Origin: Thiofilum sp039797965
GTDB taxonomy: Bacteria; Pseudomonadota; Gammaproteobacteria; Thiotrichales; Thiotrichaceae
Assembly (NCBI GenBank): GCA_039797965.1
Contig: JBDKGX010000014.1
Coordinates: 1-40,212 of the forward strand
Length of the DNA stretch: 40,212 nt
Direction of reading: 5' to 3'
Positions within the stretch are counted from its first letter, which is position 1, and every line of letters begins with the position of its first letter. Below the pieces are notes generated by a model that made no database searches, was not told where the DNA came from, and worked only from the letters and a program-made list of their open reading frames with translations. A program made the position numbers and the translations under genes. Below, piece after piece: positions 23,873-32,764 of the stretch.

Positions 23873-24739
23873 ATGATTCGTAGTATGACTGCATTTGCCT
23901 ATCGGGAACTGACCACTGATCAAGGTACTTTGAGTTGGGAAATACGCTCGGTTAATCATCGTTATTTAGACATTTCACTACGTTTGCCCGAAGAGTTTCG
24001 TAGTCAGGAAAATGTATTTCGTGAATTCATTCAAAGTCGAGCGAAGCGCGGCAAGGTTGAAGCCACTCTACGTTTTAACGCAAAAATCAGCACCGATAAT
24101 GCAATTCAAGTCAATGAAGAATTAGCCCGCGCCCTCATTGTAGCCTGTCGACAAATTGAAGCATTTGCAGGGAATACAGAGGCTTTAAAAGCGGTCGATA
24201 TTTTACGTTGGCCAGGGGTTACTCAAGAAGCCAGCCCTAATTTAGAAACGCTTCATCAACACGCACGTGCTAGTTTACTAGAAGGCTTAAATGATTTAGT
24301 TAGTACTCGTACCCGTGAAGGGCAGCGTTTAGCTGAATTTATTTATGCACGTTGTGATCAAATTGCTGAAATTTTAGTGAGAATTCGTAAGCGTCGCCCG
24401 CTGATTATTACACAATTACGGGACAAGATTTTACAGCGCCTTGAAGAGCTTAATGTCACACCCGATAACAATCGTTTAGAACAAGAACTCGTCATGTTGG
24501 CGCAACGTCTCGATGTGGAAGAGGAGCTAGATCGCATTATGGCGCATTTGGATGAGATTAATGCAGTACTTGAGCGTAAAGAACCCGTGGGACGACGTTT
24601 GGACTTTTTAATGCAAGAACTTAATCGAGAAGCCAATACACTTAGTGCTAAATCTAACGATGCTGAGACCACTCAGGCTTCAGTGGATTTAAAAGTACTA
24701 ATAGAGCAGTTGCGTGAACAGGTGCAAAATATAGAATAA
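23873..24739 (+). CDS. yicC: YicC family endoribonuclease
   Basis: 288 residues from the ATG at 23873 (MIRSMTAFAYRE, the invariant start of the family; GAGA lies upstream). Family blocks: WEIRSVNHRYLDISLRLPEE, RGKVEATLRF, and the C-terminal RLDVEEELDRIMAHLDEINA, VGRRLDFLMQELNREANTLS and LKVLIEQLREQVQNIE. Length matches E. coli YicC (287), a ribonuclease implicated in small-RNA turnover. In many gammaproteobacteria yicC precedes gmk; here a J-domain gene follows instead. Confidence 0.92.
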   Translation: MIRSMTAFAYRELTTDQGTLSWEIRSVNHRYLDISLRLPEEFRSQENVFREFIQSRAKRGKVEATLRFNAKISTDNAIQVNEELARALIVACRQIEAFAGNTEALKAVDILRWPGVTQEASPNLETLHQHARASLLEGLNDLVSTRTREGQRLAEFIYARCDQIAEILVRIRKRRPLIITQLRDKILQRLEELNVTPDNNRLEQELVMLAQRLDVEEELDRIMAHLDEINAVLERKEPVGRRLDFLMQELNREANTLSAKSNDAETTQASVDLKVLIEQLREQVQNIE

Positions 24740-24772
24740 AGACTTACTAAGTACTTTAAAAAATAAGTGGCA

Positions 24773-25675
24773 ATGGACAATAAAGATTATTATGCCCTAT
24801 TAGGGATTCACGTTAGTGCCGATGCTGACACTATTAAAACTGCTTACCGCCGAGCAGCCCGTAAATATCATCCTGATGTCAGTCATGAGCGTAATGCTGA
24901 GGAAATATTTAAATCCATTAATGAAGCTTATGAAATACTTAGTAACCCTTTAAAGCGCGAGAAATTTGACCGCGCCTATAGGGCATGGCAAATCGAACAA
25001 GAGGAATTTACGGTTCATCAACGAAATGCCCAAAGCCAAACACCTCATCATCCTAACACTCAATCTTCTCAAGCATTCTCCGCACCTAAAGGTAAGTTTA
25101 GCTCGCTCTTAGATGCTTTGTTTGGCTCACCGAAAAATCCCCCTAAGCGTGCTAATCGTAAAACAGGCAAACCTACTTCTTCTATTGCAGCTATCCGACT
25201 GACTTTAGAGGATATTTATCTCGGATCCACTAAAACGATTAGACTACCTTCAGGGGAGAATATACAAATCAAAATCCCCCAAGGCATTGAGGATGGTAAA
25301 AAAATCCGCCTTCCTGGTAGAGGTCTACAAAAAACAGATTTACATCTTAAAATCCAGTTGCTTGAGCATCCTTTATTTAAGCTACAAGAACAGGACTTGC
25401 ATTTGACTCTACCGATTGCTCCTTGGGAGGCAGCCTTAGGCTCTAAAATCACGATTCCAGGGTTAGGTGGTCCATTACAACTGACTATTCCTAGTAATAC
25501 AGTTGGCGGGCAAAAGCTGCGTTTGAAAGGTCAAGGAATGCAGCACCCCGAAAAAACAGGTGATTTGATTGTCACTATTCATATTGAAACACCTCCCATA
25601 CAAAGTACTCAGGAGCGTGATTTTTATTTGCAAATGGCTCAACAATTTAATTGGACACCTCGCGCTCATTTCTAA
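24773..25675 (+). CDS. cbpA: CbpA-like DnaJ-class co-chaperone
   Basis: 300 residues from ATG 24773. J domain at residues 3-68 with the HPD tripeptide (KYHPDVSHERNAEEIF), a Gln/Pro/Ser-rich linker, and two beta-sandwich substrate domains (LTLEDIYLGSTKTIRLPSGE, VGGQKLRLKGQGM). There is no CxxCxGxG zinc-finger region, so it is the CbpA/DnaJ type II class rather than DnaJ. The role is to stimulate DnaK; E. coli CbpA also binds curved DNA. The genes sits 33 bases after yicC with an AGTACT in the gap. Confidence 0.88.
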   Translation: MDNKDYYALLGIHVSADADTIKTAYRRAARKYHPDVSHERNAEEIFKSINEAYEILSNPLKREKFDRAYRAWQIEQEEFTVHQRNAQSQTPHHPNTQSSQAFSAPKGKFSSLLDALFGSPKNPPKRANRKTGKPTSSIAAIRLTLEDIYLGSTKTIRLPSGENIQIKIPQGIEDGKKIRLPGRGLQKTDLHLKIQLLEHPLFKLQEQDLHLTLPIAPWEAALGSKITIPGLGGPLQLTIPSNTVGGQKLRLKGQGMQHPEKTGDLIVTIHIETPPIQSTQERDFYLQMAQQFNWTPRAHF

Positions 25676-25827
25676 GCCATCACACAAATCCAATTGTTGT
25701 TTCATAAAAACAGTGCTAGCTTTAGCAATTACGGGAATCGGTTTTAGCGCTTGTATCAGCACTACTAAAGCGGCTTAGCTAGACATAATTTAAATTTCAT
25801 TTATCGCTTTAATTAGGGTAGTAATTC

Positions 25828-26916
25828 ATGTGGTCGCATGGACTCAAGATAATTACATTGGTGGGACTTTTAGCAGGTTCATGGGTTAGTACGGCTACTG
25901 CAGGTGCTATTCCTAGTTATGTGGGTAATCAAAAAGTACCCTCTTTGGCTCCTATGTTAGAGCGTGTGACCCCTGCCGTAGTTAATATTGCCACTAAAGG
26001 TCGCCCTAAAGCCGATGCCTCTGTTCTCAAAGACCCTTTTTTCCAACGCTTCTTGAACACACCTAGTTCTGGTAATAGTAAGCCCATTGATGGTACTGGC
26101 TCAGGCGTTATTGTACATAGCAAATTAGGACATATTTTAACTAACTATCATGTCATTCAAGACGCTGAAAGTATTCAAGTCACACTAAATGATGGCAGAC
26201 GATTTGAAGCAGCGGTGGTGGGTACGGATGAAAGAGCTGATTTAGCCATTTTAAAAATTGACTCACCCGATTTAGTTTCTATCCCATTTGGTGACTCTAG
26301 CCGCTTGCGGGTGGGTGACTTCGTAGTGGCTATCGGTAACCCTTATGGGATTGGTCAATCGGTATCTTCAGGTATTGTCAGTGCTCTGCATCGCAATCCG
26401 GGAATTGGTGAGTACGAAAATTTTATTCAAACTGATGCCTCAATTAATTTAGGTAACTCAGGTGGTGCCTTGGTTAATCTAAATGGTGAACTAGTGGGAG
26501 TAAATACGGCTATTTTGGGGGGGCAAAGTGGTGGCAATATTGGTATTGGATTTGCTATACCTGTGAATACTGCTATTGGTGTCATTGATCAAATCATACG
26601 CTACGGAACGGTGGAACGTGGCGAGATTGGCATTGATGTAACTAATCCCAGCGCTACTCTCGCAGAACAAGCAGGAATTAGTCCGGGCATCGGCGCACTG
26701 GTTACTCAAGTCTTTCAAAACTCTCCCGCCGAAGAGGCTGGACTAGAAGCCGGCGATATTATCGTACGTATTGATAATCAAGATATGTACAGTGCCAGTG
26801 AAGTGAAAAACTTTATCGGAGCCTTGCGCGTAGGAACTGAAGTATCTATTACTTTTGTGCGCAAAAGTGAGTACTTTATGACAACCGCTGTATTGAGTAA
26901 GCCGATTGAAAATTGA
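25828..26916 (+). CDS. HtrA/Deg-family periplasmic serine protease with one PDZ domain
   Basis: 362 residues. N-terminal signal or anchor (IITLVGLLAGSWVSTATAGA). The trypsin-like domain has the triad H108 (ILTNYHVIQ), D138 (ERADLAIL) and S211 (NLGNSGGAL). A single PDZ domain follows (GALVTQVFQNSPAEEAGLEA, IIVRIDNQDMYSASEVKNF). One PDZ and this length resemble DegS, the sensor protease that starts the RpoE response, but the catalytic core reads equally like DegQ. Without RseA nearby I leave the symbol open. An AGGG ribosome-binding site precedes the ATG. Confidence 0.9.
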   Translation: MWSHGLKIITLVGLLAGSWVSTATAGAIPSYVGNQKVPSLAPMLERVTPAVVNIATKGRPKADASVLKDPFFQRFLNTPSSGNSKPIDGTGSGVIVHSKLGHILTNYHVIQDAESIQVTLNDGRRFEAAVVGTDERADLAILKIDSPDLVSIPFGDSSRLRVGDFVVAIGNPYGIGQSVSSGIVSALHRNPGIGEYENFIQTDASINLGNSGGALVNLNGELVGVNTAILGGQSGGNIGIGFAIPVNTAIGVIDQIIRYGTVERGEIGIDVTNPSATLAEQAGISPGIGALVTQVFQNSPAEEAGLEAGDIIVRIDNQDMYSASEVKNFIGALRVGTEVSITFVRKSEYFMTTAVLSKPIEN

Positions 26917-27070
26917 TCTGATTAGTTATTGATCAAATTAGCCTATTACTGATTAACTATTAACGAGCTAAGTTATTGCAAACAAAGCAAAAACTCTAGT
27001 TAGTTAAAATACCCTCAAACTGAGTTGAGTTGTTAATTAAACGGTGTATTTTATAGACAACAAAGTGTTA

Positions 27071-27098
27071 TTGACAATAATAGAAAAAGTGATATAAG
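27071..27098 (+). promoter_or_regulatory. Sigma70-like promoter for the small RNA upstream of engB
   Basis: TTGACA (27071-27076, consensus -35), a 16-base spacer, then TATAAG (27093-27098). Initiation would be near 27105. No open reading frame with a ribosome-binding site follows. The upstream part of this 383-base gap (26917-27070) is AT-rich with a weak TTGATC/GATCAA hairpin (26913-26936) that may end the protease transcript. Confidence 0.65.
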
Positions 27099-27104
27099 TA
27101 TAAG

Positions 27105-27284
27105 TCTATGGAGATGATTGAATTTTCCAGAGAATTCTATAGCACTAAGGATTGCAATGGATGAAAACGCTTAAGCCCAGCGTTGTTGTAATTCTGCTAT
27201 AGGGACAGGTTTGGTGTCCCCAATCCAGACCTGTTAATTCAGCCCCGGCTTTTAGACCCCCTGTTTGGCCGGGGTTCCTTTTCT
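27105..27284 (+). ncRNA. Probable small regulatory RNA at the Spot 42/ErsA position beside engB
   Basis: A consensus-like promoter, about 180 structured bases and a GC-rich terminator, with no coding potential. Hairpins: AACGCT/AGCGTT (27166-27184); two mutually exclusive stems GGGACA/TGTCCC (27202-27220) and ACAGGT/ACCTGT (27205-27234); a terminator at 27243-27274. In enterobacteria and pseudomonads the spf/ErsA small RNA lies between polA and engB; here the RNA occupies the same side of engB, although polA is missing and I see no clear sequence match to E. coli Spot 42. Exposed CCCC and a few GGA triplets could be pairing or CsrA sites. Exact ends are inferred. Confidence 0.55.
27243..27284 (+). 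terminator. Terminator of the engB-proximal small RNA
   Basis: CCCCGGC (27243-27249) pairs with GCCGGGG (27268-27274), followed by TTCCTTTTCT. It lies between the plus-strand RNA and the convergent engB stop at 27300. Confidence 0.8.
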
Positions 27285-27299
27285 AGGAATACTAACTCG

Positions 27300-27935
27300 C
27301 TAATTGTGAACAGTTGCTGAATCATCCAGTAACTTAACCTTTCTACCCAACCAAACTTCTAATTGATTCCACACTATCTCAACTCCTAAACCCGTTTGAG
27401 CGGAAAAGGCCTGCACTGTAATTTTGCCCGCATAAGTCTCTAATTTTTTTTGTACTGCCAATAATTCATTCATTACTGCTCCACGACTTAATTTATCCGA
27501 CTTATTTAGTAATATATGCACGGGTAAATTTCGTGAATTAGCCCATTCTAATAACATACCGTCGTGCTCAGTTAATGGATGACGAATATCCATAACAATC
27601 ACTAACCCTTTTAAAGTCTTGCGCTTTGTTAAATAATCATTAATAAAGCTTTGCCATTCTAATTTAAGTTTTTCGGGTACTTTTGCGTAACCATATCCCG
27701 GTAGGTCGACTAAATACTCCCCTTGGGGTAATGCAAAAAAATTAATTAATTGTGTACGACCTGGGGTTTTACTAGTGCGAGCTAAAGAGCGCTGGGAGCA
27801 AATTCGATTGAGCGAGCTGGATTTACCTGAATTAGAGCGACCTGCAAAGGCAACTTCAAAACCTGCCTCAGGGGGAAGTGTTTTAGCGGTAGTGGCACTT
27901 TGCGTAAAATGTGCCTGTTGAAAGTAATGATTCAT
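27300..27935 (-). CDS. engB: Ribosome biogenesis GTP-binding protein EngB (YsxC/YihA)
   Basis: 211 residues from ATG 27935 (MNHYFQQAHFTQSA, aligning with E. coli MTNLNYQQTHFVMSA); the longer frame to 28004 is not needed. G1 GRSNSGKSS, the family signature SLARTSKTPGRTQLINFF, G3 DLPGYGYAKVP, G4 LLNKSDKL and C-terminal FSAQTGLGV are all present. It helps late assembly of the 50S ribosomal subunit. It is divergent from cytochrome c4, the same arrangement as in Pseudomonas. Confidence 0.95.
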   Translation of the reverse strand: MNHYFQQAHFTQSATTAKTLPPEAGFEVAFAGRSNSGKSSSLNRICSQRSLARTSKTPGRTQLINFFALPQGEYLVDLPGYGYAKVPEKLKLEWQSFINDYLTKRKTLKGLVIVMDIRHPLTEHDGMLLEWANSRNLPVHILLNKSDKLSRGAVMNELLAVQKKLETYAGKITVQAFSAQTGLGVEIVWNQLEVWLGRKVKLLDDSATVHN

Positions 27936-28043
27936 GTTAGCATTCTCTAATATTTTTTGAGGCATTGAGATTGAATATGTTATACAATTTTGACGTTTTA
28001 ACACTCGCGTAAAGCGGCTGTATAATACCGATTTTTTAAGAGC

Positions 28044-28071
28044 TTGACTAATCGCAAAGTCAGGCTATAAA
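28044..28071 (+). promoter_or_regulatory. Probable promoter of the cytochrome c4 operon
   Basis: TTGACT (28044-28049), 16-base spacer, TATAAA (28066-28071). This gives a leader of about 107 bases before the start at 28185. A good ribosome-binding site (TAGGAG) lies about ten bases before the ATG. Confidence 0.5.
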
Positions 28072-28184
28072 ACCGAATTTTCAGGCTGTGTTCGTTCTAT
28101 CAACTCATGCTGGTGCTCAACATAGTCTCAATAGTAATTTATCCATAGACTTTAGAGCTTATCGATTTTAGGAGCACTTTATAA

Positions 28185-28796
28185 ATGAAAAAAGCACTTG
28201 TAATTGCGCTTACCAGTCTCGCCATCGGCGCTTCTACTGCTGCTTGGTCTGCAGGTGATGCAGCAGCAGGCAAAACTAAAGCCGCTGTTTGTGCCGCTTG
28301 CCATGCTGCTGATGGTAATAGCACTAACCCAGAATGGCCAAAACTAGCCGGCCAACATGAGTCATATATTCTTAAACAGCTACAAAACTTTAAAGCAGGT
28401 AGCCGTGTTAATGCTTTGATGACTCCTCAAGCACAAGCATTAAGTGACCAAGATATGTTAGATGTCGCCGCTTATTTCTCTAGTCAAGAAGCCAAACCAG
28501 GGGTGGCTGATATGACTAAAGTGGAGTTAGGCGAAAAAATCTATCGTGGCGGCAATATTGCAACAGGTGTTGCAGCTTGTGCAGCCTGCCATGGCCCTGC
28601 GGGTATGGGTAATCCAGCCGCTAAATTCCCTTCACTGCAAGGTCAACACGCTACTTATACCAAGCTACAACTAACTAGCTTCCGTAGCGGTAATCGTGCT
28701 AATGACGCAGGCAAAATGATGCGTAACATTGCATCCAAAATGTCAGATGCAGAAATCGAAGCCGTATCAGAATATATCGCTGGCTTACAGAAGTAA
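28185..28796 (+). CDS. Dihaem cytochrome c4
   Basis: 203 residues: signal peptide (MKKALVIALTSLAIGASTAA..WSAG) and two homologous class I cytochrome domains. Haem sites are CAACH at 36-40 and 132-136; likely methionine ligands are M79 (SRVNALMTP) and M178/M179 (AGKMMRNIAS). Each domain has the W/FP-LxGQH motif (KLAGQHESYILKQL, SLQGQHATYTKLQL). Cytochrome c4 carries electrons from the bc1 complex to terminal (often cbb3) oxidases in the periplasm. It is followed by a terminator and then by the genes that attach its haems. Confidence 0.95.
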   Translation: MKKALVIALTSLAIGASTAAWSAGDAAAGKTKAAVCAACHAADGNSTNPEWPKLAGQHESYILKQLQNFKAGSRVNALMTPQAQALSDQDMLDVAAYFSSQEAKPGVADMTKVELGEKIYRGGNIATGVAACAACHGPAGMGNPAAKFPSLQGQHATYTKLQLTSFRSGNRANDAGKMMRNIASKMSDAEIEAVSEYIAGLQK

Positions 28797-28830
28797 TTTA
28801 AGGTTAGCTTAATAATCTGATATAAGACTA

Positions 28831-28855
28831 GGGTGAGCTTAGACTCACCCTTTTT
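28831..28855 (+). terminator. Rho-independent terminator after cytochrome c4
   Basis: GGGTGAG (28831-28837) pairs with CTCACCC (28844-28850) around a 6-base loop, followed by TTTTT. It may uncouple abundant cytochrome mRNA from the low-level assembly genes by partial read-through. Confidence 0.88.
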
Positions 28856-28886
28856 ATTGCCTATTCTATAAGCTAACTTAACACGC

Positions 28887-30866
28887 ATGACTCAACGCAG
28901 ATCCTATAGTACCCAGTTGGTACAATTTTTAGGTTCCATGAACCTAGCTATCACCCTACTTGTGGTCATTGCCTTTGCCTCCATTATCGGTACGGTATTA
29001 CAGCAAAACCAACCCTATCCTTCCTACGTCATTAAATTTGGCTCTTTCTGGTTTGAAATTTTTCGAGTACTAGGTCTTTACGATGTGTACTCCTCGGTCT
29101 GGTTTCTAACAATTCTAGGCTTTTTAGTCATTTCTACGGCAACCTGCATTGTTCGTAATACGCCGGGGATTATTCGTGAGCTAAGGCATTATCGTGAGAA
29201 TGTACAAGAAAAATCCTTAAAACTCATGAATAACAGCCACACGCTGCAACTGAATCAACCCAGTACTTCATTACAAACAACGGCTGAAACCATTCTACAA
29301 AATCAAGGTTATCGTTTTAGAACTAAGCAAACTGAAAATAATGTGCTTATTTCTGCCAAAAAAGGTGGAGCACATTATTGGGGCTATTGGCTAACTCATC
29401 TAGGTATTATTGTTATTTGCCTAGGGGGATTATTAGATAGTCGCTTACCGATTATGATCGCCGAGTCTAAAAACTTAATTACGCCAGAAACTAGAAATAT
29501 ACCAGTAAGCCAAGTACCTAAACAAAGTTATCTTAGCGCAGATAGTTTAGCTTTTCGTGGTAATGTTCGTATTTCTGAAGGTCAATCGACTGATGTATTA
29601 TTTATATCTGTACGAGATGGCTATTTAGTCCAACCCTTACCTTTTGAGGTAGAGCTAAAAGATTTTCGTGTTGAACATTATTCAACAGGTATGCCTAAAT
29701 CCTTTGAATCGGATTTAATTATTCGCGATCCAGATTTAAAAGAGCCGCTGATTAAAACTATTGCTGTTAATCACCCGCTTATTTATAAAGGCGTTGCTAT
29801 TTTCCAAGCAGATTTTGGTGATGGTGGTTCAGAGGTTGATTTAAAGTTTAATGCTTTTACCCCTGAAAGTACTGCACAAGATTTAAAAGGTAAGGTTTTC
29901 CGTGACTATAAAATCAGTAATGCGACTACTCAATATAAATTAGAGCTGACTGATTTTAGATTATTCAATATTTTACCCGTTACAGATGAGAAAGGGATTA
30001 CTCATCAAAAAAATGTGGGACCCAGCGTAATATTCAAACTACGTAATGCAGCCGGAGAGGCGATTGAATACACGAACTACATGGCCCCCATTAGTATCAA
30101 TAATCAAAATTATATCGTAAGTGGAATCCGTAAAAATCCTGGTGATCCTTTGCTTTACCTGCATATTCCCGTAGATGAGCAAGGCACTGTCAATGGCTTT
30201 ATGCAGTTTATGCATAACTTACAAGATGCTGATTTCGTGCGTAAAGCTGCTATGACGGCTACCCAGCAATCTATGCAAGATATACACCTTAAAAGTCCTG
30301 AAGTTGAACAACAAATCATTGAGTCAATGGTACGTTTAACTGAGGTTTTCTCCACTCGTGGTTTTGATGGTATCACCGAAGATATTAATAAGCGTTTTCC
30401 TGAAGACCAACGTAAAAATGTTAATGAAGCTTTCGCTAAAGTACTCAATGCCGCATTGCGTGCTGTTTATTTAGAAACGCTAAAAGCTAAAGGGAATTCT
30501 AATCCCACAGAGAAAGACTGGGTATTTTACGATGATAGTTTAAGTGCTATGGCAAATTTACCCTTATATGGTTCGCCTTGGTATGTACAGCTAACAGGCT
30601 TTAAACAAATACAAGCATCCGGTTTACAAATGAGCCGTGCCCCTGGTCAAAATGTGGTTTACTTTGGAAGTGTTATGTTAACGCTAGGAGTATTCCTAAT
30701 GTTCTATATGGCACAACGCCGAATTTGGATATGGTTAAAACCACAGCCTAATAGTGATAATGTCGAGATGATTTTAGCGGGCACTACAAATCGACAACAA
30801 CCCGAATTTGAAAAATTTATGAGAACCTTAAGACAAGCGTTTGAATCAACGTCTGTCAGGAGTTGA
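28887..30866 (+). CDS. resB: Cytochrome c biogenesis protein ResB (Ccs1), system II
   Basis: 659 residues: three N-terminal membrane helices (FLGSMNLAITLLVVIAFASI; VWFLTILGFLVISTATC; YWGYWLTHLGIIVICLGG), a large periplasmic domain (residues about 190-580) and a final helix (VYFGSVMLTLGVFLMFYMAQ). The GSMNLAITLL start and GVAIFQADFGDGGS region are typical of ResB/Ccs1. With CcsA it transports or presents haem and ligates it to CxxCH motifs. It starts 31 bases after the terminator; the next gene begins six bases after its stop. Confidence 0.92.
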   Translation: MTQRRSYSTQLVQFLGSMNLAITLLVVIAFASIIGTVLQQNQPYPSYVIKFGSFWFEIFRVLGLYDVYSSVWFLTILGFLVISTATCIVRNTPGIIRELRHYRENVQEKSLKLMNNSHTLQLNQPSTSLQTTAETILQNQGYRFRTKQTENNVLISAKKGGAHYWGYWLTHLGIIVICLGGLLDSRLPIMIAESKNLITPETRNIPVSQVPKQSYLSADSLAFRGNVRISEGQSTDVLFISVRDGYLVQPLPFEVELKDFRVEHYSTGMPKSFESDLIIRDPDLKEPLIKTIAVNHPLIYKGVAIFQADFGDGGSEVDLKFNAFTPESTAQDLKGKVFRDYKISNATTQYKLELTDFRLFNILPVTDEKGITHQKNVGPSVIFKLRNAAGEAIEYTNYMAPISINNQNYIVSGIRKNPGDPLLYLHIPVDEQGTVNGFMQFMHNLQDADFVRKAAMTATQQSMQDIHLKSPEVEQQIIESMVRLTEVFSTRGFDGITEDINKRFPEDQRKNVNEAFAKVLNAALRAVYLETLKAKGNSNPTEKDWVFYDDSLSAMANLPLYGSPWYVQLTGFKQIQASGLQMSRAPGQNVVYFGSVMLTLGVFLMFYMAQRRIWIWLKPQPNSDNVEMILAGTTNRQQPEFEKFMRTLRQAFESTSVRS

Positions 30867-30872
30867 AATATT

Positions 30873-32048
30873 ATGTCTGTTTCAAATGAAACTTTGAATG
30901 AGTTATTAACCAAACCCTCATTTTTCCAACGCATTAAGTCACAAGATTGGATTTGGGCAGCCTTAGTGTTAGCAGGCGGAGTATTTGCTTTCGTAAAATA
31001 CGCTCATGCTATGGATACTTATGAGCAGGCATTTTTACTACTGTCTATTCCCGCATTGATTTACTTGGGTTGGTCATGGCGACCGATTCAAACGTATACT
31101 ACAGCGGTTACTTTAATCAGTTTATTAGGTATTAGCCTATACGGTGGAGTTTATGCTAATGGTGAAACTGTTTTTGGCTTAAAGTACTTATTCTCTAGTC
31201 AATCTGCTGTTATGTGGATGAGCGCTTTGTTTGTCCTCGCCACTGTGTTTTATTTTGGTGGTTTAGTCACTCATAATGAGTTCATACTCAAAACCGCTAG
31301 TGCTATCACATGGACAGCATTGGTTATGGGCTTAGTAGGCCTCATGGTACGTTGGTATGAGTCTTACTTGGTTGACCCAGAATTTGGTCATATTCCTGTC
31401 AGTAATCTCTATGAAGTTTTCATTTTATTCTGTGTGATCACTGGTCTGCTCTACCTGTACTATGAAAACAGCTATAAAACTCGCTCAATGGGGGGGTTTG
31501 TATTACTCATTATTAGTGCCGCGGTAGGATTTATCTTATGGTATGCCTTCACACGTGAGGGGGGTACGATTCGTCCGCTGGTACCCGCTTTAAAAAGCTA
31601 TTGGATGAAAATACATGTACCGGCCAACTTTATCGGTTATGGCGCTTTTGCGATTGCCGCGATGACTAGCGTGATCTATCTCCTAAAAGAGTATGGCACG
31701 CAAAAAGCGCCCGATAGCTTTGTTAAATATTTACCCTCTACTGAAGTTTTAGAAGATCTTACCTACAAAGCCATTGCCTTAGGTTTTGCATTCTTTACGA
31801 TTGCCACCATTTTAGGTGCCATGTGGGCTGCTGAGGCATGGGGCGGCTATTGGTCTTGGGATCCTAAAGAAACATGGGCTTTGATTGTATGGCTCAACTA
31901 TGCGGCGTGGTTGCACTTCCGCTTCAGTAAGGGTGCACGGGGTACACCAATGGCATGGTGGGCAATTATTGGGCTTTTTGTGACTTTATTTGCATTCTTA
32001 GGCGTTAATATGTTCCTCTCTGGGTTACACTCATATGGTGAACTTTGA
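30873..32048 (+). CDS. ccsA: Cytochrome c biogenesis protein CcsA (ResC), system II
   Basis: 391 residues with about eight membrane helices. The haem-handling WWD motif is WGGYWSWDPKETWALIVWLN (about residues 320-340), with flanking candidate histidines (KIHVPANFIGYGAF; AAWLHFRFSKGARG; SGLHSYGEL). An extra N-terminal hydrophobic region precedes the core domain. AGGAG is 10 bases upstream of the ATG. Together with ResB it forms the system II synthetase. Confidence 0.93.
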   Translation: MSVSNETLNELLTKPSFFQRIKSQDWIWAALVLAGGVFAFVKYAHAMDTYEQAFLLLSIPALIYLGWSWRPIQTYTTAVTLISLLGISLYGGVYANGETVFGLKYLFSSQSAVMWMSALFVLATVFYFGGLVTHNEFILKTASAITWTALVMGLVGLMVRWYESYLVDPEFGHIPVSNLYEVFILFCVITGLLYLYYENSYKTRSMGGFVLLIISAAVGFILWYAFTREGGTIRPLVPALKSYWMKIHVPANFIGYGAFAIAAMTSVIYLLKEYGTQKAPDSFVKYLPSTEVLEDLTYKAIALGFAFFTIATILGAMWAAEAWGGYWSWDPKETWALIVWLNYAAWLHFRFSKGARGTPMAWWAIIGLFVTLFAFLGVNMFLSGLHSYGEL

Positions 32049-32105
32049 TTATGGTAAGCCTGTCTCAGTAAGAGATTTTAATAAAACAAGTAACGGAGCA
32101 GACGC

Positions 32106-32762
32106 ATGAAACGTTTTTTCAGCCGCATCCTGACTATTGCCGCTTTTACTGCGGTCACTTTAACAGGATGTTTTTCAGAACCAACACAAGCGGATAATCT
32201 AACTTATCTGAACGGTACGCATTACACTACCATCGGCACGCCTTTGCCTACTCGCACGGCGGCCAATAAGATCGAAGTAGCGGAATTATTCTGGTATGGC
32301 TGCCCGCATTGCTATCACCTAGAACCTGTCATTGAAAAGTACTTGGCACAAAAACCTGCCAATGTAGAATTTGTGCGTATCCCTGCAACACTCAGCCCAC
32401 GCTGGGAGTTTCATGCCAAATTGTACTATGTAGGTCAATTACTTGATCCACAAGGCACTAAAAATGTTCATGCTAAAATTTTTGACGCTTTGCAAAAACA
32501 AAATCGTCGAATTGATAACGAAGATTCTTTAAAACGTTTCTTTGTATCCTTGGGTTATACCAATGAACAAGTTGACAATGTTTTAAAGTCAATGGAATTA
32601 GATAATCTCATGAGATTTGCCAAGGACTACAGTGCCAAATCAGGCGCAGACTCAGTACCTAATATCATTGTAAACGGCAAGTACATGACAGGACCTGGCA
32701 TGGTTGGGGCTGACAATGTGGTTGCCACTCTTAATTATTTGACTCAAAAAGAGACCAAGTAA
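32106..32762 (+). CDS. DsbA-family thiol:disulfide oxidoreductase, predicted lipoprotein
   Basis: 218 residues. Signal peptide with lipobox LTGC (Cys22), so it is probably membrane-anchored, unlike E. coli DsbA. Thioredoxin-fold active site C66-P-H-C69 (LFWYGCPHCYHLEP) with the helical insertion of DsbA and a cis-proline loop (SVPNIIVNGKYMTGP). CPHC is the oxidising DsbA dipeptide. Adjacency to system II genes suggests it handles cysteine pairs of apocytochromes or general disulfide formation; dsbA also neighbours cytochrome c4 in Pseudomonas. Two bases separate it from coq7. Confidence 0.88.
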   Translation: MKRFFSRILTIAAFTAVTLTGCFSEPTQADNLTYLNGTHYTTIGTPLPTRTAANKIEVAELFWYGCPHCYHLEPVIEKYLAQKPANVEFVRIPATLSPRWEFHAKLYYVGQLLDPQGTKNVHAKIFDALQKQNRRIDNEDSLKRFFVSLGYTNEQVDNVLKSMELDNLMRFAKDYSAKSGADSVPNIIVNGKYMTGPGMVGADNVVATLNYLTQKETK

Positions 32763-32764
32763 AC

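Noticed and set aside
25692..25778. Short frame after the CbpA-like gene ending VLALAITGIGFSACISTTKAA, resembling a tiny lipoprotein signal
   Set aside because: There is no ATG with a ribosome-binding site. The longer form overlaps the chaperone gene in another frame, and almost nothing follows the cysteine.
27105..27284. 6S RNA interpretation of the engB-proximal RNA because of its length near 180 bases
   Set aside because: The 5' and 3' ends do not pair into the long closing stem with central bubble required for 6S RNA, and no ygfA or zapA is adjacent.
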